This document shows, in pieces, positions 1-8,737 of a DNA stretch of 49,155 nucleotides. A program made the translations under genes and the position numbers. A model generated the notes under the pieces. The model made no database searches and was not told the DNA's origin. It was given only the letters and a program-made list of their open reading frames with translations. Within the stretch, counting starts at the first letter, position 1, and each line of letters opens with the position of its first letter. The DNA comes from Oxalobacter sp. (GTDB lineage Bacteria > Pseudomonadota > Gammaproteobacteria > Burkholderiales > Burkholderiaceae_D), in NCBI GenBank assembly GCA_018384065.1, contig JAHAYL010000010.1:1-49155 (forward strand), given 5' to 3'.

Positions 1-39
1 CTTTTATTAACTAAAAAATTAAATTGAGTTATTTCTATT

Positions 40-411
40 CTAACGCTTCAACTGTTCAAGCATTTGCTTACATTTTAAAATATCGCCTTTCACAACGTGA
101 AATCCAATCCATTTATATTTTAAATCGCCTGATTTTGATTCAGGTGAAAGTGTTTTCATCATCACCGAAGAGAATTTATAAGAAGAATTTGAATATTTAG
201 TTTCTATGCATGCCTTATCACCATTAACAAAAATATCCGTCACTTCTATTTCACCAAGACTTGGATTTTTTGCAATTAATTCTTTATATAAATCTCTGGT
301 TTGATTCAGATAATCTTGCTTGACCTCTTCTTGTATTGGGTCAAATGTCTTTTTACTCCCACACCCTATCAAAACAAATAGAGAAAATATAGCTATAAGA
401 ATCTTTTTCAT
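40..411 (-). CDS. Small putative lipoprotein, function unknown
   Basis: A 123-residue protein with a type II signal peptide: MKK start, hydrophobic residues 4-15 and lipobox LIGC with Cys17, so a lipid-anchored envelope protein is likely. The mature part is polar and Lys/Glu-rich, with two further cysteines, and matches no family I recognise. A GGAG ribosome site lies about 10 nt before the ATG. It is the last of three lipoprotein genes on this strand, 26 nt after the next one. The coding sequence is clearly AT-richer than the rest of the window, which suggests acquired DNA. Function is not inferred. Confidence 0.7.
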   Translation of the reverse strand: MKKILIAIFSLFVLIGCGSKKTFDPIQEEVKQDYLNQTRDLYKELIAKNPSLGEIEVTDIFVNGDKACIETKYSNSSYKFSSVMMKTLSPESKSGDLKYKWIGFHVVKGDILKCKQMLEQLKR

Positions 412-437
412 AATTGATAATCTCCAATAATTACCGA

Positions 438-842
438 TTATTTCAGCTCATGTTCTGAGAAATACAGTTGCTGTCTATTATTGCAATTAACAAAGAAGAC
501 AGCCTCTTTCTTCGGAATACTCCGTGATGGTGACAAGTCAACCTGAACAACCTTGTCACACCGTGGAGATGAAGCGGCTAGCAAAGCAGCTTTTGGCATC
601 AGCTTGTTGATACGTGCAACACCATCAGCCCCCCATTGGGCGTATGTCTTGGGGAAACTTTGTTTTGTGTAAGTAAGGACAGCACCATCCATGATTTTGT
701 CTGCTGGATTTTCTGATACCTGTGTCGTTGTAGGTTTGGAAGCTTCTGTTGTCTTTGGGGGAGCTTTCTTACCACATGCTGTCATAGTGATTGCGACTGA
801 CATTGCTAGTATCAGGGAAATCCATTTCTTATGGCTGTTCAT
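438..842 (-). CDS. Small putative lipoprotein, function unknown
   Basis: A 134-residue protein with a signal peptide and a lipobox-like MTAC around Cys23, followed by a Pro/Thr/Lys linker of about 20 residues and then a compact domain with two cysteines. The linker after an acylated Cys is typical of outer-membrane lipoproteins that hold a domain away from the membrane. AAGGAG lies 5 nt before the ATG, a strong ribosome site. It sits between two other lipoprotein genes with 26-nt gaps on both sides, so the three are probably one transcript. No family was recognised. The Met at lipobox position -3 is slightly atypical. Confidence 0.7.
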   Translation of the reverse strand: MNSHKKWISLILAMSVAITMTACGKKAPPKTTEASKPTTTQVSENPADKIMDGAVLTYTKQSFPKTYAQWGADGVARINKLMPKAALLAASSPRCDKVVQVDLSPSRSIPKKEAVFFVNCNNRQQLYFSEHELK

Positions 843-868
843 ATCATCTCCTTCAAATTGACAATGCT

Positions 869-1453
869 TTATTCAATAATCTTGATAACCTGACCGGTTC
901 GGACATCCACCTTGGCAAGCACGCTGTTCAATACCGTGCCACCAAAAACATTTTTCCCACGGAATGTTGTCCTGACATTAGCGTAAGGAGCAGAGCCATC
1001 TTTGGGCATGACAATCAAAACCGTAGTTTTTTCATGACTGTATGACGATGGGTCATTCATATGGGACTTGATAAGCTGTTCAAGCGGTCTGTAACTGCCA
1101 TCCCAGCCACTGAATTTCGCATAGAACGGGTCAAGGTTGATTTTTTTGTCCAGCAGTGTTGGGGCTCTGTCATACTCTGCCTTGCACCATCCCAACACCT
1201 CTTTGGCTTTAAATGTCAGGCTGGCTCCCCTGCCAGATTCTTCACTCAGGCAATTCTTGAAGCGGTTATATTGGGAAGCATCAATATTGTTTTCCTTGAG
1301 ATACTCGAAAACCAGATTAGAATTTTTATCACCACCTGCATTGTCCCTGTAATCCTGCAAGGTGTATTTGGAGTAATCGACTTTCTTTTTGCCGCATCCT
1401 GCCAATGTGCCTCCCAATAATGCGAAAAGACACAGCACAAAAATCTTTTTCAT
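869..1453 (-). CDS. Putative lipoprotein, function unknown
   Basis: A 194-residue protein with signal sequence MKKIFVLCLFALL and lipobox LAGC (Cys20), then GKKK and a soluble domain of about 170 residues with cysteines near 63 and 90. It is the promoter-proximal gene of the minus-strand lipoprotein trio and is divergent from the XRE regulator at 1590. No clear Shine-Dalgarno precedes this ATG, which weakens the start slightly. I recognise no family. The divergent regulator suggests, but does not show, that the trio is controlled by it. Confidence 0.7.
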   Translation of the reverse strand: MKKIFVLCLFALLGGTLAGCGKKKVDYSKYTLQDYRDNAGGDKNSNLVFEYLKENNIDASQYNRFKNCLSEESGRGASLTFKAKEVLGWCKAEYDRAPTLLDKKINLDPFYAKFSGWDGSYRPLEQLIKSHMNDPSSYSHEKTTVLIVMPKDGSAPYANVRTTFRGKNVFGGTVLNSVLAKVDVRTGQVIKIIE

Positions 1454-1507
1454 AGTTCAAATGCTAGGTCTGTAATCAAGACTCATCTATCACTTAATAT
1501 TCGTAGA

Positions 1508-1530
1508 TTGTATATAAAGCAATCATACAA
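1508..1530. promoter_or_regulatory. Possible operator palindrome between lipoproteins and regulator
   Basis: TTGTAT, 11 nt, ATACAA: a perfect 6-bp inverted repeat in the 136-nt divergent gap between the lipoprotein operon and the XRE regulator. Regulators of this class commonly bind such repeats near their own gene. The region is AT-rich, so chance is a real alternative. Confidence 0.3.
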
Positions 1531-1589
1531 CGATATTACATGATGGAAGGAATCCACACAACATAGCGAGTATTGGCTAAACAGAGGAT

Positions 1590-2075
1590 TTGGCTGATAC
1601 CGTTATGAATAAGGGAACTTCAGACATCCAAGCACAACTTGGAAGAAATATTGCAACTGCCAGAAAATCAGCAAAGATGACTCAAGAGCGTCTCGCTGAA
1701 CTGGTTGACCTACAGACGCTTTCCATCTCAAGGATTGAAAGAGGGAGTGTTGCGCCCAGTCTTGCAACTATCAGCAAAATTGCCAATGCCCTTGATGTGC
1801 CTGTTTCAACTTTGTTCCTGATGTCACCATCATCAACCGCTATTGCCTACAATCTGGTGGATGTGTTGGAATCCTTGCCGGAAGAATACCGGTCTTTCGT
1901 ATATGGTCAGTTCAGGGAATGGTGCAGTGTTTTGACGCAGGCACTATTGTCTTCAGGCAAGGTTGATGCAGAAAAAATGCCACCATTGCGACATACAAGG
2001 CCCACCAATGCTGATGCCATAGCCTGTCAATCATCACCAGTCCAGCCTAAAGACAAGATGAAGAAATCAAAATAA
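1590..2075 (+). CDS. XRE-family helix-turn-helix transcriptional regulator
   Basis: A 161-residue protein with an N-terminal HTH_3 (Cro/CI-type) domain at about residues 15-75. The pattern LGRNIATARKSAKMTQERLA, then LSISRIERG and PSLATISKIANALDVPVSTLF, is the classic five-helix fold. The C-terminal half has no recognised sensor domain and ends in a Lys-rich tail. The frame opens at a TTG (1590), but an in-frame ATG at 1605 is an equally plausible start; neither has a well-placed ribosome site. It is divergent from the lipoprotein trio and shares their AT-rich composition. It is probably a local repressor; its ligand is unknown. Confidence 0.85.
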   Translation: MADTVMNKGTSDIQAQLGRNIATARKSAKMTQERLAELVDLQTLSISRIERGSVAPSLATISKIANALDVPVSTLFLMSPSSTAIAYNLVDVLESLPEEYRSFVYGQFREWCSVLTQALLSSGKVDAEKMPPLRHTRPTNADAIACQSSPVQPKDKMKKSK

Positions 2076-2235
2076 CCAGATAAAGGCAATTCGTCTTTCA
2101 ATCTGTCTAAACCTATTCTTTATAATGGTAAAGAAAGGTATTCCATAAAACCCCAGGATTTTCAGGGACAACATACTGTTTTTTCTGCAATACTTGCATA
2201 AACAGCCATCCATAACCTGACACAGAGAAGCGGCC

Positions 2236-2664
2236 ATGATGAAGAAATCACTGACAGCACTTTTCCTTTGCTTGTTTTCCCTGACGGCAAATGCCGAGAC
2301 ATGGTTCTATCTTGCGGGCTCAGAAGATGGCAAAGTCAAGACCTACGGGGATGCCAAAAGCCTTGACCTTGACAGCCATAAGGGATGGATCAAGATTGAG
2401 GACTCAGAGAAAGACGAAGCCTCCCATGTCCTCTATTACTACCAAGCTGACTGCAAGGCAAAACGTGTCAAGAACGCCCGTGCAATCATTTTCCTGAAAG
2501 ATGGCAAACATTTTTTTATACCGGCAGAAGATGCCCGTTATGACAATGTCAATCCAAAAGAACTGAACCAGCCTATTTATGACTGGCTCTGCAAGGGGAA
2601 ATACGACTGGTTCCATCATATGGGCATTGAGCCCACACCTGCTGACGGAAACACCGGAAAATGA
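2236..2664 (+). CDS. Secreted protein, possibly surface-adhesin-E-like
   Basis: A 142-residue protein with a clean Sec signal peptide (MMKKSLTALFLCLFSLTANA, cleavage after residue 20) and a mature domain that opens with ETWFYLAGSEDGKVKTYGDA. The layout of a Trp near the start, a 'colour' strand ending in a small Asp/Gly motif, and later YYYQADCKAKR resembles the short periplasmic Adhesin_E-type proteins common in Betaproteobacteria. That resemblance is from memory and is weak. Two cysteines (in QADCK and WLCKGK) may form a disulfide. Its stop overlaps the next start by ATGA, so it is translationally coupled to the pseudouridine synthase gene. Confidence 0.7.
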   Translation: MMKKSLTALFLCLFSLTANAETWFYLAGSEDGKVKTYGDAKSLDLDSHKGWIKIEDSEKDEASHVLYYYQADCKAKRVKNARAIIFLKDGKHFFIPAEDARYDNVNPKELNQPIYDWLCKGKYDWFHHMGIEPTPADGNTGK

Positions 2665-3629
2665 GGAAGCCGGTTCCATGCCTGAACGGGGTCAGCCCCA
2701 GCCGCATCACGATGCAGCGGGGTGACTGGCTGTCCTGTATGGATTTCCTGACCGAACGGATTCCTGCGGTCTCACGGGAACAGTGGGAAAAACGCATCCA
2801 GAACGGTGAAGTCCTGGATGAACAGGGGTTCCCCATTACATTGAACACCCGCCATCAACCGGGAAAGAAGCTTTACTATTACCGCTATCTGGAACACGAA
2901 TGGCAGATTCCCTTTGAAGAGACTGTCCTGTATCAGGACGGTCATCTGGTGGTTGCCGACAAACCGCATTTCCTGCCGGTCATCCCTTCAGGCAGGTATA
3001 TCCAGGAAACCCTGCTGGTCCGCCTGCGCCGCAAGCTGGGTATTGACACGTTATCGCCCATCCACCGCATTGACCGTGAGACGGCGGGACTGGTTCTGTT
3101 TTCTGTCCGTCCAGAAGAGCGGAACAGTTACCAGAAACTGTTCCGGACACGCGCAGTCTCCAAGACCTATGAAGCCATTGCCCCCTACCGTCAGTCATTG
3201 GATGAACCGACCCTCTGCCGTCATCAGGTTTTCCAGCGCGATGACAACTTCATGCAGATGGCTGTCGGCAATGGTGAGGCCAATACAGAAACTTTGGTCA
3301 GCATCCTCCAGCACAGCCAAGACTATGCGCATTACTGCCTTGAACCGTTCACTGGCAGGAAACACCAACTGCGGGTACAGATGATGGCGATGGGCATTCC
3401 AATCCTGAACGACCGGATTTACCCCGACCACCAGCCTGAAGCGGTGACGGAAGCTATGCTGGCGGAAGAATACCGCCATCCGCTGCAGCTGCTTGCGCGT
3501 TCCATTGCCTTCATTGACCCTGTCACCGGCGAAGACAGGCTGTTCAACAGCGTCCGGAAACTGTCATTACAGGATTTGACAGAACCTGAAAATTTTTCAA
3601 TAAGAAACAGAAATGAATCCATTGGATGA
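2661..3629 (+). CDS. RluA-family pseudouridine synthase
   Basis: A 322-residue RNA pseudouridine synthase that would convert specific uridines in rRNA or tRNA. The catalytic motif HRIDRETAGLVLF is present with Asp138, and the downstream GRKHQLRVQM motif completes the RluA/RsuA active site. The first ~80 residues (QWEKRIQNGEVLDEQG) look like a short S4-like RNA-binding segment. The ATG overlaps the stop of the secreted protein (ATGA), and the 3' end overlaps the next gene by 17 nt. I cannot tell RluA, RluC and TruC-like specificities apart by reading, so no symbol is given. Confidence 0.9.
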   Translation: MRKPVPCLNGVSPSRITMQRGDWLSCMDFLTERIPAVSREQWEKRIQNGEVLDEQGFPITLNTRHQPGKKLYYYRYLEHEWQIPFEETVLYQDGHLVVADKPHFLPVIPSGRYIQETLLVRLRRKLGIDTLSPIHRIDRETAGLVLFSVRPEERNSYQKLFRTRAVSKTYEAIAPYRQSLDEPTLCRHQVFQRDDNFMQMAVGNGEANTETLVSILQHSQDYAHYCLEPFTGRKHQLRVQMMAMGIPILNDRIYPDHQPEAVTEAMLAEEYRHPLQLLARSIAFIDPVTGEDRLFNSVRKLSLQDLTEPENFSIRNRNESIG

Positions 3630-4392
3630 ACTTATCATCTTGAAGCAGGATAAAAATTATCCAAAGGTGACGATGACAGAATTCAAAGGTGTCCTGAACC
3701 TGCATCTCGGGACTGACTGGATTCAAGGTGGTATGCGGCTAGCCCACCCCAATGATATTGTTTTTGATTATGTCCAGCAGATGATGGCGTGGATGCTGTT
3801 CAACAGCCAGCCCAACCACATTGTGCAGCTTGGACTAGGCGCGGGGGCGCTGACCAAGTTCTGTTATCACGGGTTTCCAGAAAGCCGGATTACAGCCATT
3901 GAACTGAACCCCAATGTCATCAATGTCTGCCGGGCGACATTCCATCTGCCGCCTGACGATGACCGGCTGCATGTCATCCAGATGGATGCGGCTGATTACA
4001 TTACTTCCCAACAGGGCAGGCAGGCTATCGATGTCCTTCAGATTGATTTATATGACCAGGATGCGCAGGCACCAGTCTTTGATTCGCAATCATTCTTCCA
4101 AGAATGTGCCGATGCGATGACCCCACAAGGCATCCTGACCATCAATATCTTCGGTGAACAGTCAAACCGGGTACAGACCATCGCCAACCTGCAGGCCTGT
4201 TTTGATGCAGTGGTCTGGTTACGGGAAGTCGATGGCGGCAACATGGTTGCCATTGCTTTCAAGGATGCTCCTGAAATTGATTTTGAGACGCTGTATAAAC
4301 GGGCGGAGGCCATCCGCCGGACAACCAAGCTGAAAGCGGTCAACTGGGTTGATGACCTGTACACATGGATGCAGGAAACAGCTGTTTTATAA
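3613..4392 (+). CDS. Spermidine-synthase-like methyltransferase-fold protein
   Basis: A 259-residue Rossmann-fold protein of the spermine/spermidine synthase superfamily. The nucleotide-binding motif QLGLGAGALTKF replaces the usual GGGDG of polyamine synthases. AIELNPNVINVCR gives the acidic ribose-binding residue, and DVLQIDLYDQDAQAP gives the later acidic loop. Many such proteins in Betaproteobacteria have no proven polyamine activity, and the altered first motif argues against a standard SpeE. It overlaps the pseudouridine synthase gene by 17 nt, so the two are co-translated. Its substrate is unknown. Confidence 0.75.
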   Translation: MNPLDELIILKQDKNYPKVTMTEFKGVLNLHLGTDWIQGGMRLAHPNDIVFDYVQQMMAWMLFNSQPNHIVQLGLGAGALTKFCYHGFPESRITAIELNPNVINVCRATFHLPPDDDRLHVIQMDAADYITSQQGRQAIDVLQIDLYDQDAQAPVFDSQSFFQECADAMTPQGILTINIFGEQSNRVQTIANLQACFDAVVWLREVDGGNMVAIAFKDAPEIDFETLYKRAEAIRRTTKLKAVNWVDDLYTWMQETAVL

Positions 4393-4458
4393 GAAGATAA
4401 CTGAAAATAGCAGCATTTAACTGCTGTTCAACCATGCAACAGCATCATGCCAATAGAA

Positions 4459-4491
4459 ATGCCACACCCCACAACAGGCAGGATGTGGCAT
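4459..4491 (-). terminator. Probable intrinsic terminator after the aldehyde dehydrogenase
   Basis: ATGCCACA and TGTGGCAT form a perfect 8-bp stem. Read on the minus strand it is followed by TTTCTATT. It lies in the convergent gap between the spermidine-synthase-like gene and the aldehyde dehydrogenase gene. The long loop and broken T-tract make it a modest terminator. Confidence 0.45.
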
Positions 4492-4513
4492 CCATCAATG
4501 GCTGGCAACTGGA

Positions 4514-5962
4514 TTACCGTTCCTGAAGGTTGACCCAGATGGTCTTTGGTTCAGTGAAATTCTCAATCGCCGCTTCACCGTGTTCCCTGCCAAAGCCAGA
4601 CTGGCCTGTACCGCCCCATGGCAGACGGATGTCAGTATAGCCATAGGTGTTGACCCAGACTGTCCCTGCCTTGAGCGCTTGGGCAACACGGTTGCAACGC
4701 GTGCCATTCCGGCTCCAGACACCGGCAGCCAGGCTGAAGGCGGTGCCGTTTGCAATCGCAATGGCTTCTTCCTCGGTGTCAAAAGGAATCACACAGGCAA
4801 CCGGACCAAAGATTTCTTCTTGGGAAATACGCATTTCATTCTTGACCTGGGTAAACAGGGTGGGCTGTATATAGAAGCCCTTTGCGCCAACCCGTTCACC
4901 ACCATACGCCAGTGCCGCCCCTTCTTTCTTACCGATTTCGATGTATTCCATCACGGCATCGAACTGCCGTTGGGAAACCAAAGGTCCCATGATGGTATCT
5001 TCAGAAGCTGTGTCACCGATACGGATTGCCTTCGCGCGGGCAATCAGCCGGTCAATGACATCATAATAGACCGAACGCTGTGCCAGGATACGCGAACCCG
5101 CTGAACAGACTTGCCCTGCATTGAAGAAAATACCCGAAGCTGCACCACGGACAGCACTGTCAAGGTCCGCATCATTGAAGATGATGTTGGCGGACTTGCC
5201 ACCAAGTTCCAGGGTGATTTTCTTGAAGTTCGATGCAGCACCTTCCATGATGCCTTTCCCGACACCAGGCGATCCGGTGAAGGTGATCTTGTCAATCAAT
5301 GGATGGGCAACCATCGCATCACCGACGACACGCCCTTTACCGGTCACAATATTCAGTACACCGGCCGGAACACCAGCTTCCAGCGCCAGTTCACCGATAC
5401 GGATCAGGGACAACGGGGTGATTTCCGCAGGCTTGACCACCAAGGTGCAGCCACATGCCAGTGCTGGGGCGATTTTCCAGATACCGATCATCAGCGGGAA
5501 GTTCCAAGGCACAATCGCACCGACCACCCCAACGGGTTCACGGATGGTATAGGTCAAGGCATCGGTCCTCGCTGGAATCACTTGCCCCATGATTTTGTCT
5601 GTCCAGCCGGCATAGTAGCGCATGGTGTCAATGGCCGCCGGCATATCCTGCCGCCTGACAGCAGAGACCGGTTTCCCGCCATTCAGGCTTTCCATCCGGA
5701 TGATTTCTTCCTGATGGGCTTCCATCAGGTCTGCCAGCCGGTTCAGGATCCGTCCACGTTCAGCTGCTGTGATACTGTTCCAGACCTTCAGCGCTTCTTT
5801 CGCAGCTTTGGCTGCCCTATCCACATCATTTTCAGTACCAGCTGCGACATCTGCAATCGGTTCTTCAGTTGCCGGATTGATGATGGTTGAATATCCGCCT
5901 TTCTCGGCTGGTATCCACTGTCCACCAATCAGCAGCTCATATTTTGGAATCTGGTTTTCCAT
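4514..5962 (-). CDS. NAD(P)-dependent aldehyde dehydrogenase
   Basis: A 482-residue enzyme of the ALDH superfamily, normal length, oxidising an aldehyde to its acid with NAD(P)+. All key residues are visible: Asn154 in PWNFPLM, Lys177 in VVKPAE, Glu252 in LELGGKSA and the nucleophile Cys286 in NAGQVCSAGS. The GSPGVGKGI loop (about 230) binds the cofactor. A strong AGGAGGGG ribosome site precedes the ATG. It is closest in feel to betaine-aldehyde or gamma-aminobutyraldehyde-type enzymes, but the substrate cannot be set from sequence alone. It stands alone between a convergent operon and modC. Confidence 0.92.
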   Translation of the reverse strand: MENQIPKYELLIGGQWIPAEKGGYSTIINPATEEPIADVAAGTENDVDRAAKAAKEALKVWNSITAAERGRILNRLADLMEAHQEEIIRMESLNGGKPVSAVRRQDMPAAIDTMRYYAGWTDKIMGQVIPARTDALTYTIREPVGVVGAIVPWNFPLMIGIWKIAPALACGCTLVVKPAEITPLSLIRIGELALEAGVPAGVLNIVTGKGRVVGDAMVAHPLIDKITFTGSPGVGKGIMEGAASNFKKITLELGGKSANIIFNDADLDSAVRGAASGIFFNAGQVCSAGSRILAQRSVYYDVIDRLIARAKAIRIGDTASEDTIMGPLVSQRQFDAVMEYIEIGKKEGAALAYGGERVGAKGFYIQPTLFTQVKNEMRISQEEIFGPVACVIPFDTEEEAIAIANGTAFSLAAGVWSRNGTRCNRVAQALKAGTVWVNTYGYTDIRLPWGGTGQSGFGREHGEAAIENFTEPKTIWVNLQER

Positions 5963-6097
5963 ATCCCCTCCTATTCATTGATTGTCATTGATTTTGTTTT
6001 TACGTTTTTTCCTTACAGCATATGGTCATTCTAACAGTACTTTTAAAACCCTGCTGGAGACGGAATCAACGGGGAAAAACTGCTTTCTTAAGTCAGG

Positions 6098-7174
6098 TCA
6101 GCCAATGACAGCAGTCCCCTTGACCTGGGCAAAAACTGCCTTACCGGGTTCAAGACCGAGTACCACCGCTGACTTCCGGGTGATCCTGGACAGCAGGTGC
6201 GTACCACCGGCATCCAGTTCCACCATCACCTGTCCATTCCCGTTGTCTGCCATACCAACGACCTTGGCTTCAATGATGTTCAGGATACTGGTCTGACCGG
6301 GCCGTTCAATCGAAAGGCTGACATCACGCGCCTGGATACGGAGCCGCAATGATTGACCGGTCTGATAACCGCCAGCTGGCAGGAACATCCTGCCACCGGC
6401 AAATTCAAACGTGCAGAGATGGAAATCTGTATCGGTTCCGACAATCCTGCCGGCAACCGATGCCGCAGCACTGTCATAATGCGCCAATGGCAGGTCAAGC
6501 CGTGTCAGCATCCCAGATACCGGACCGGATGCTGTGATGCCCCCCTGTTCCAGCAGGACCAGATGGTCTGCCAACGCCGCCACTTCTTCCAATGAATGGC
6601 TGACATATAGGATGGGAATGCTCAGCTCCGCATTCAACCGATGCAGGTAAGGCAGGATTTCCTGCCGCCGCTTCTGGTCAAGCGCCGCCATCGGTTCATC
6701 CATCAGCAGGATTTCCGGTCCTGTCGCCAGTGCACGGGCAATCGCCACCCGTTGCCGTTCCCCACCGGAAAGTGTCTCAGGCATCCGTTTCAGCAGATGC
6801 CCGATACCCAGCAGTTCTACGGCGGCTTCCAGGGAAACCTGTTTCCCGCCACCTTTCACCCGCTTCATCCCGAAATGCAGGTTCCCGGTGACATCCAGGT
6901 GATTGAAAAGACGGGCATCCTGGAAGACAAAACCCAATGGACGTTGATATGTCGGCAGGAACAGTCCCTTGCCATCATCCTGCCAGATTTCCCCGTTGAT
7001 ACTGATAAAACCTTCAGTAGGGCGTTCCAGCCCTGCAACCGCTCTCAGCAGGGTGGATTTACCCGCCCCTGATTCCCCGAAAAAGGCAGTGACACCGGTA
7101 CCTGGCAATGCCAGGTCAAACGATAACCGGAATTTCGGGAAGGCTACTGTTCCACGGAACTGAAGGCTGTTCAT
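6098..7174 (-). CDS. modC: Molybdate ABC transporter ATP-binding protein ModC
   Basis: A 358-residue ATPase that powers molybdate import. Walker [10 protein letters not shown] (about 34-42), signature [15 protein letters not shown], Walker [12 protein letters not shown] and the switch His in YVSHSLEE are all present. The last ~70 residues ([20 protein letters not shown] onward) form a TOBE/Mop domain, which is characteristic of ModC and binds oxyanion. The start overlaps the modB stop by ATGA, so the two are coupled. It is the last gene of modABC, controlled from the promoter/ModE box before modA. Confidence 0.95.
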   Translation of the reverse strand: MNSLQFRGTVAFPKFRLSFDLALPGTGVTAFFGESGAGKSTLLRAVAGLERPTEGFISINGEIWQDDGKGLFLPTYQRPLGFVFQDARLFNHLDVTGNLHFGMKRVKGGGKQVSLEAAVELLGIGHLLKRMPETLSGGERQRVAIARALATGPEILLMDEPMAALDQKRRQEILPYLHRLNAELSIPILYVSHSLEEVAALADHLVLLEQGGITASGPVSGMLTRLDLPLAHYDSAAASVAGRIVGTDTDFHLCTFEFAGGRMFLPAGGYQTGQSLRLRIQARDVSLSIERPGQTSILNIIEAKVVGMADNGNGQVMVELDAGGTHLLSRITRKSAVVLGLEPGKAVFAQVKGTAVIG

Positions 7175-7842
7175 GTCCGCCGCCTGTTCGGATTGAAAAG
7201 ATAAAGCAGCAGCAGGACCACAAACGAGAATGCCAGCAGACCGGCTGACAGGTAATGTGCCTGTGTGAATTCGAGGGATTCGACATGGTCATAGATGGTC
7301 ACTGACAGCACCCGGGTTTCATCCGGGATATCCCCCCCGATCATCATGACAACCCCGAACTCGCCGACGGTATGGGCAAACCCCATCACGACCGCCGTGA
7401 TGTAACTGGATTTCGCCATCGGGACAATGACCGAGAAAAAGGTATCCCAGGGTGTCGCCCGCAATGTCGCTGCAGCTTCAAGTGGTCCCCTGCCGATGGC
7501 CTGGAACGCATTCTGCAACGGCTGTACGACAAACGGCAGGGAATAGATGACTGAAGCCACCAGCAGGCCATAGAACGTGAACGGCAGACGGGGAATCCCG
7601 ATGGCATCACACAGCTGGCCGATGGGTCCCTTGGGTCCCATCAGCACCAGCAGGTAAAAGCCCAGTACGGTCGGGGGCAGGACGAACGGGAGGTTGACCA
7701 CCGCGTTGACTGGGCCACGCCACCATCTGCGCGTATGCGCCAGATGCCATGCCAGCGGTGTCGAGACCACCAGCAGGATCAGGGTTGTCAGTGTCGCCAG
7801 CTTGAGCGTCAGGATGACAGCCGACCAGTCAAAACCCAGCAT
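7171..7842 (-). CDS. modB: Molybdate ABC transporter permease ModB
   Basis: A 223-residue inner-membrane permease with about five hydrophobic segments. The conserved cytoplasmic EAA loop reads [25 protein letters not shown], which docks the ATPase. Length and the [15 protein letters not shown] motif are typical of ModB. It lies 21 nt downstream of modA and overlaps modC by 4 nt, which gives the standard modABC order. Confidence 0.95.
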   Translation of the reverse strand: MLGFDWSAVILTLKLATLTTLILLVVSTPLAWHLAHTRRWWRGPVNAVVNLPFVLPPTVLGFYLLVLMGPKGPIGQLCDAIGIPRLPFTFYGLLVASVIYSLPFVVQPLQNAFQAIGRGPLEAAATLRATPWDTFFSVIVPMAKSSYITAVVMGFAHTVGEFGVVMMIGGDIPDETRVLSVTIYDHVESLEFTQAHYLSAGLLAFSFVVLLLLYLFNPNRRRT

Positions 7843-7863
7843 CGCGCGATACCGTCCTGTCTA

Positions 7864-8628
7864 TCAATTGGAATAACCGTAGCTCTTCATCACTTTGCGG
7901 GCGGCAGGTGACTTCAGGTATTTCATCAAAGCGACCGCCGCTGGATTGCCCTTGCCACCTGGCAGCAGGACTGCATCCTGACGGATCGGTTTATAGTAGC
8001 CCTGAGGCACCAGCCAATAAGAACCGCCATGTGTCAGTTTACCGTTCTTGTAAATCTGTGACATCGCCACAAAACCGAGTTCTGCATTGCCCGTCTGGAC
8101 ATAACCGAATGTGGTACCGATGTTCTTGCCGACAACCAGTCTGTCATTGACCGCAGATGTCAGTCCCATTTTCTGCAAGGCTTGGGTTGCTGCCAGCCCA
8201 TAAGGCGCGAGTTTGGGGTCAGCAATGGCGATATGGCTGTAAGAACCTGTCTTCAGCACCCTGCCCTGCCTGTCAACATAACCTGGTGTGGCAGACCACA
8301 ACGCGAGCTTGCCGACAGCATAGGTGAATCGGGAACCTGGGACAGTACCGCCTTCCTGTTCCAATTTGATGGGTTTCGCCTGGTCAGCAGACAGGAAGAT
8401 GTCATAGGAAGCGCCATTCTGGATCTGGGAAACAATCTTGCCGCTGGATTCAGCAGAAATGGAAACGGTATGACCTGTCGCCTGCCGGAACTTTGCAGAG
8501 ATTTCTTCCAGCGGCTCCTTGAAATTGGCGGCAACAGCAACACTGACATTTTCTGCCGAAGCAACGGCAGCGGCAGCCATCAGCATCAGACCAACGAGGA
8601 GTTTCGGTAATTTGACGGTTTTCAGCAT
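7864..8628 (-). CDS. modA: Periplasmic molybdate-binding protein ModA
   Basis: A 254-residue periplasmic binding protein that captures molybdate or tungstate. Residues 1-25 form a Sec signal peptide ending ASA. The mature protein opens with ENVSVAVAANFKEPLEEISAKF, the family hallmark. SAESSGKIVSQIQNGASYDIFLSAD contains the Ser residues that hydrogen-bond the oxyanion. It is the first gene of modABC, and its promoter overlaps a ModE-type palindrome at 8640-8664. Confidence 0.95.
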   Translation of the reverse strand: MLKTVKLPKLLVGLMLMAAAAVASAENVSVAVAANFKEPLEEISAKFRQATGHTVSISAESSGKIVSQIQNGASYDIFLSADQAKPIKLEQEGGTVPGSRFTYAVGKLALWSATPGYVDRQGRVLKTGSYSHIAIADPKLAPYGLAATQALQKMGLTSAVNDRLVVGKNIGTTFGYVQTGNAELGFVAMSQIYKNGKLTHGGSYWLVPQGYYKPIRQDAVLLPGGKGNPAAVALMKYLKSPAARKVMKSYGYSN

Positions 8629-8639
8629 GGAAAGTCCTT

Positions 8640-8664
8640 TCGCTATTCATTAAAGTAATAGCGA
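8640..8664. promoter_or_regulatory. ModE operator palindrome upstream of modA
   Basis: TCGCTATT, 9 nt, AATAGCGA: a perfect 8-bp inverted repeat of 25 nt in the gap between modA (minus) and modE (plus). It matches the known ModE half-site pattern CGnTAT...ATAnCG. It sits immediately downstream of the modA -10 element, where Mo-bound ModE would block transcription. Confidence 0.85.
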
Positions 8665-8672
8665 TTATAGCA
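8664..8672 (-). promoter_or_regulatory. Extended -10 promoter of modABC
   Basis: On the minus strand the sequence TGCTATAAT has a consensus TATAAT with an upstream TG one base away (extended -10). No good -35 is visible at 17 nt. It abuts the ModE palindrome, giving a simple repression layout. Confidence 0.6.
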
Positions 8673-8737
8673 CCATAGTCTGGCAACAGGGGAATGGTTT
8701 AAAATGCCCTTGTTTATAGATAGGTCAAGGATCCATC

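Noticed and set aside
791-1420. Plus-strand frames at 791-1045 and 1061-1420
   Set aside because: They are antisense to the lipoprotein genes, lack ribosome sites, and have Cys/Phe-rich shadow-like compositions.
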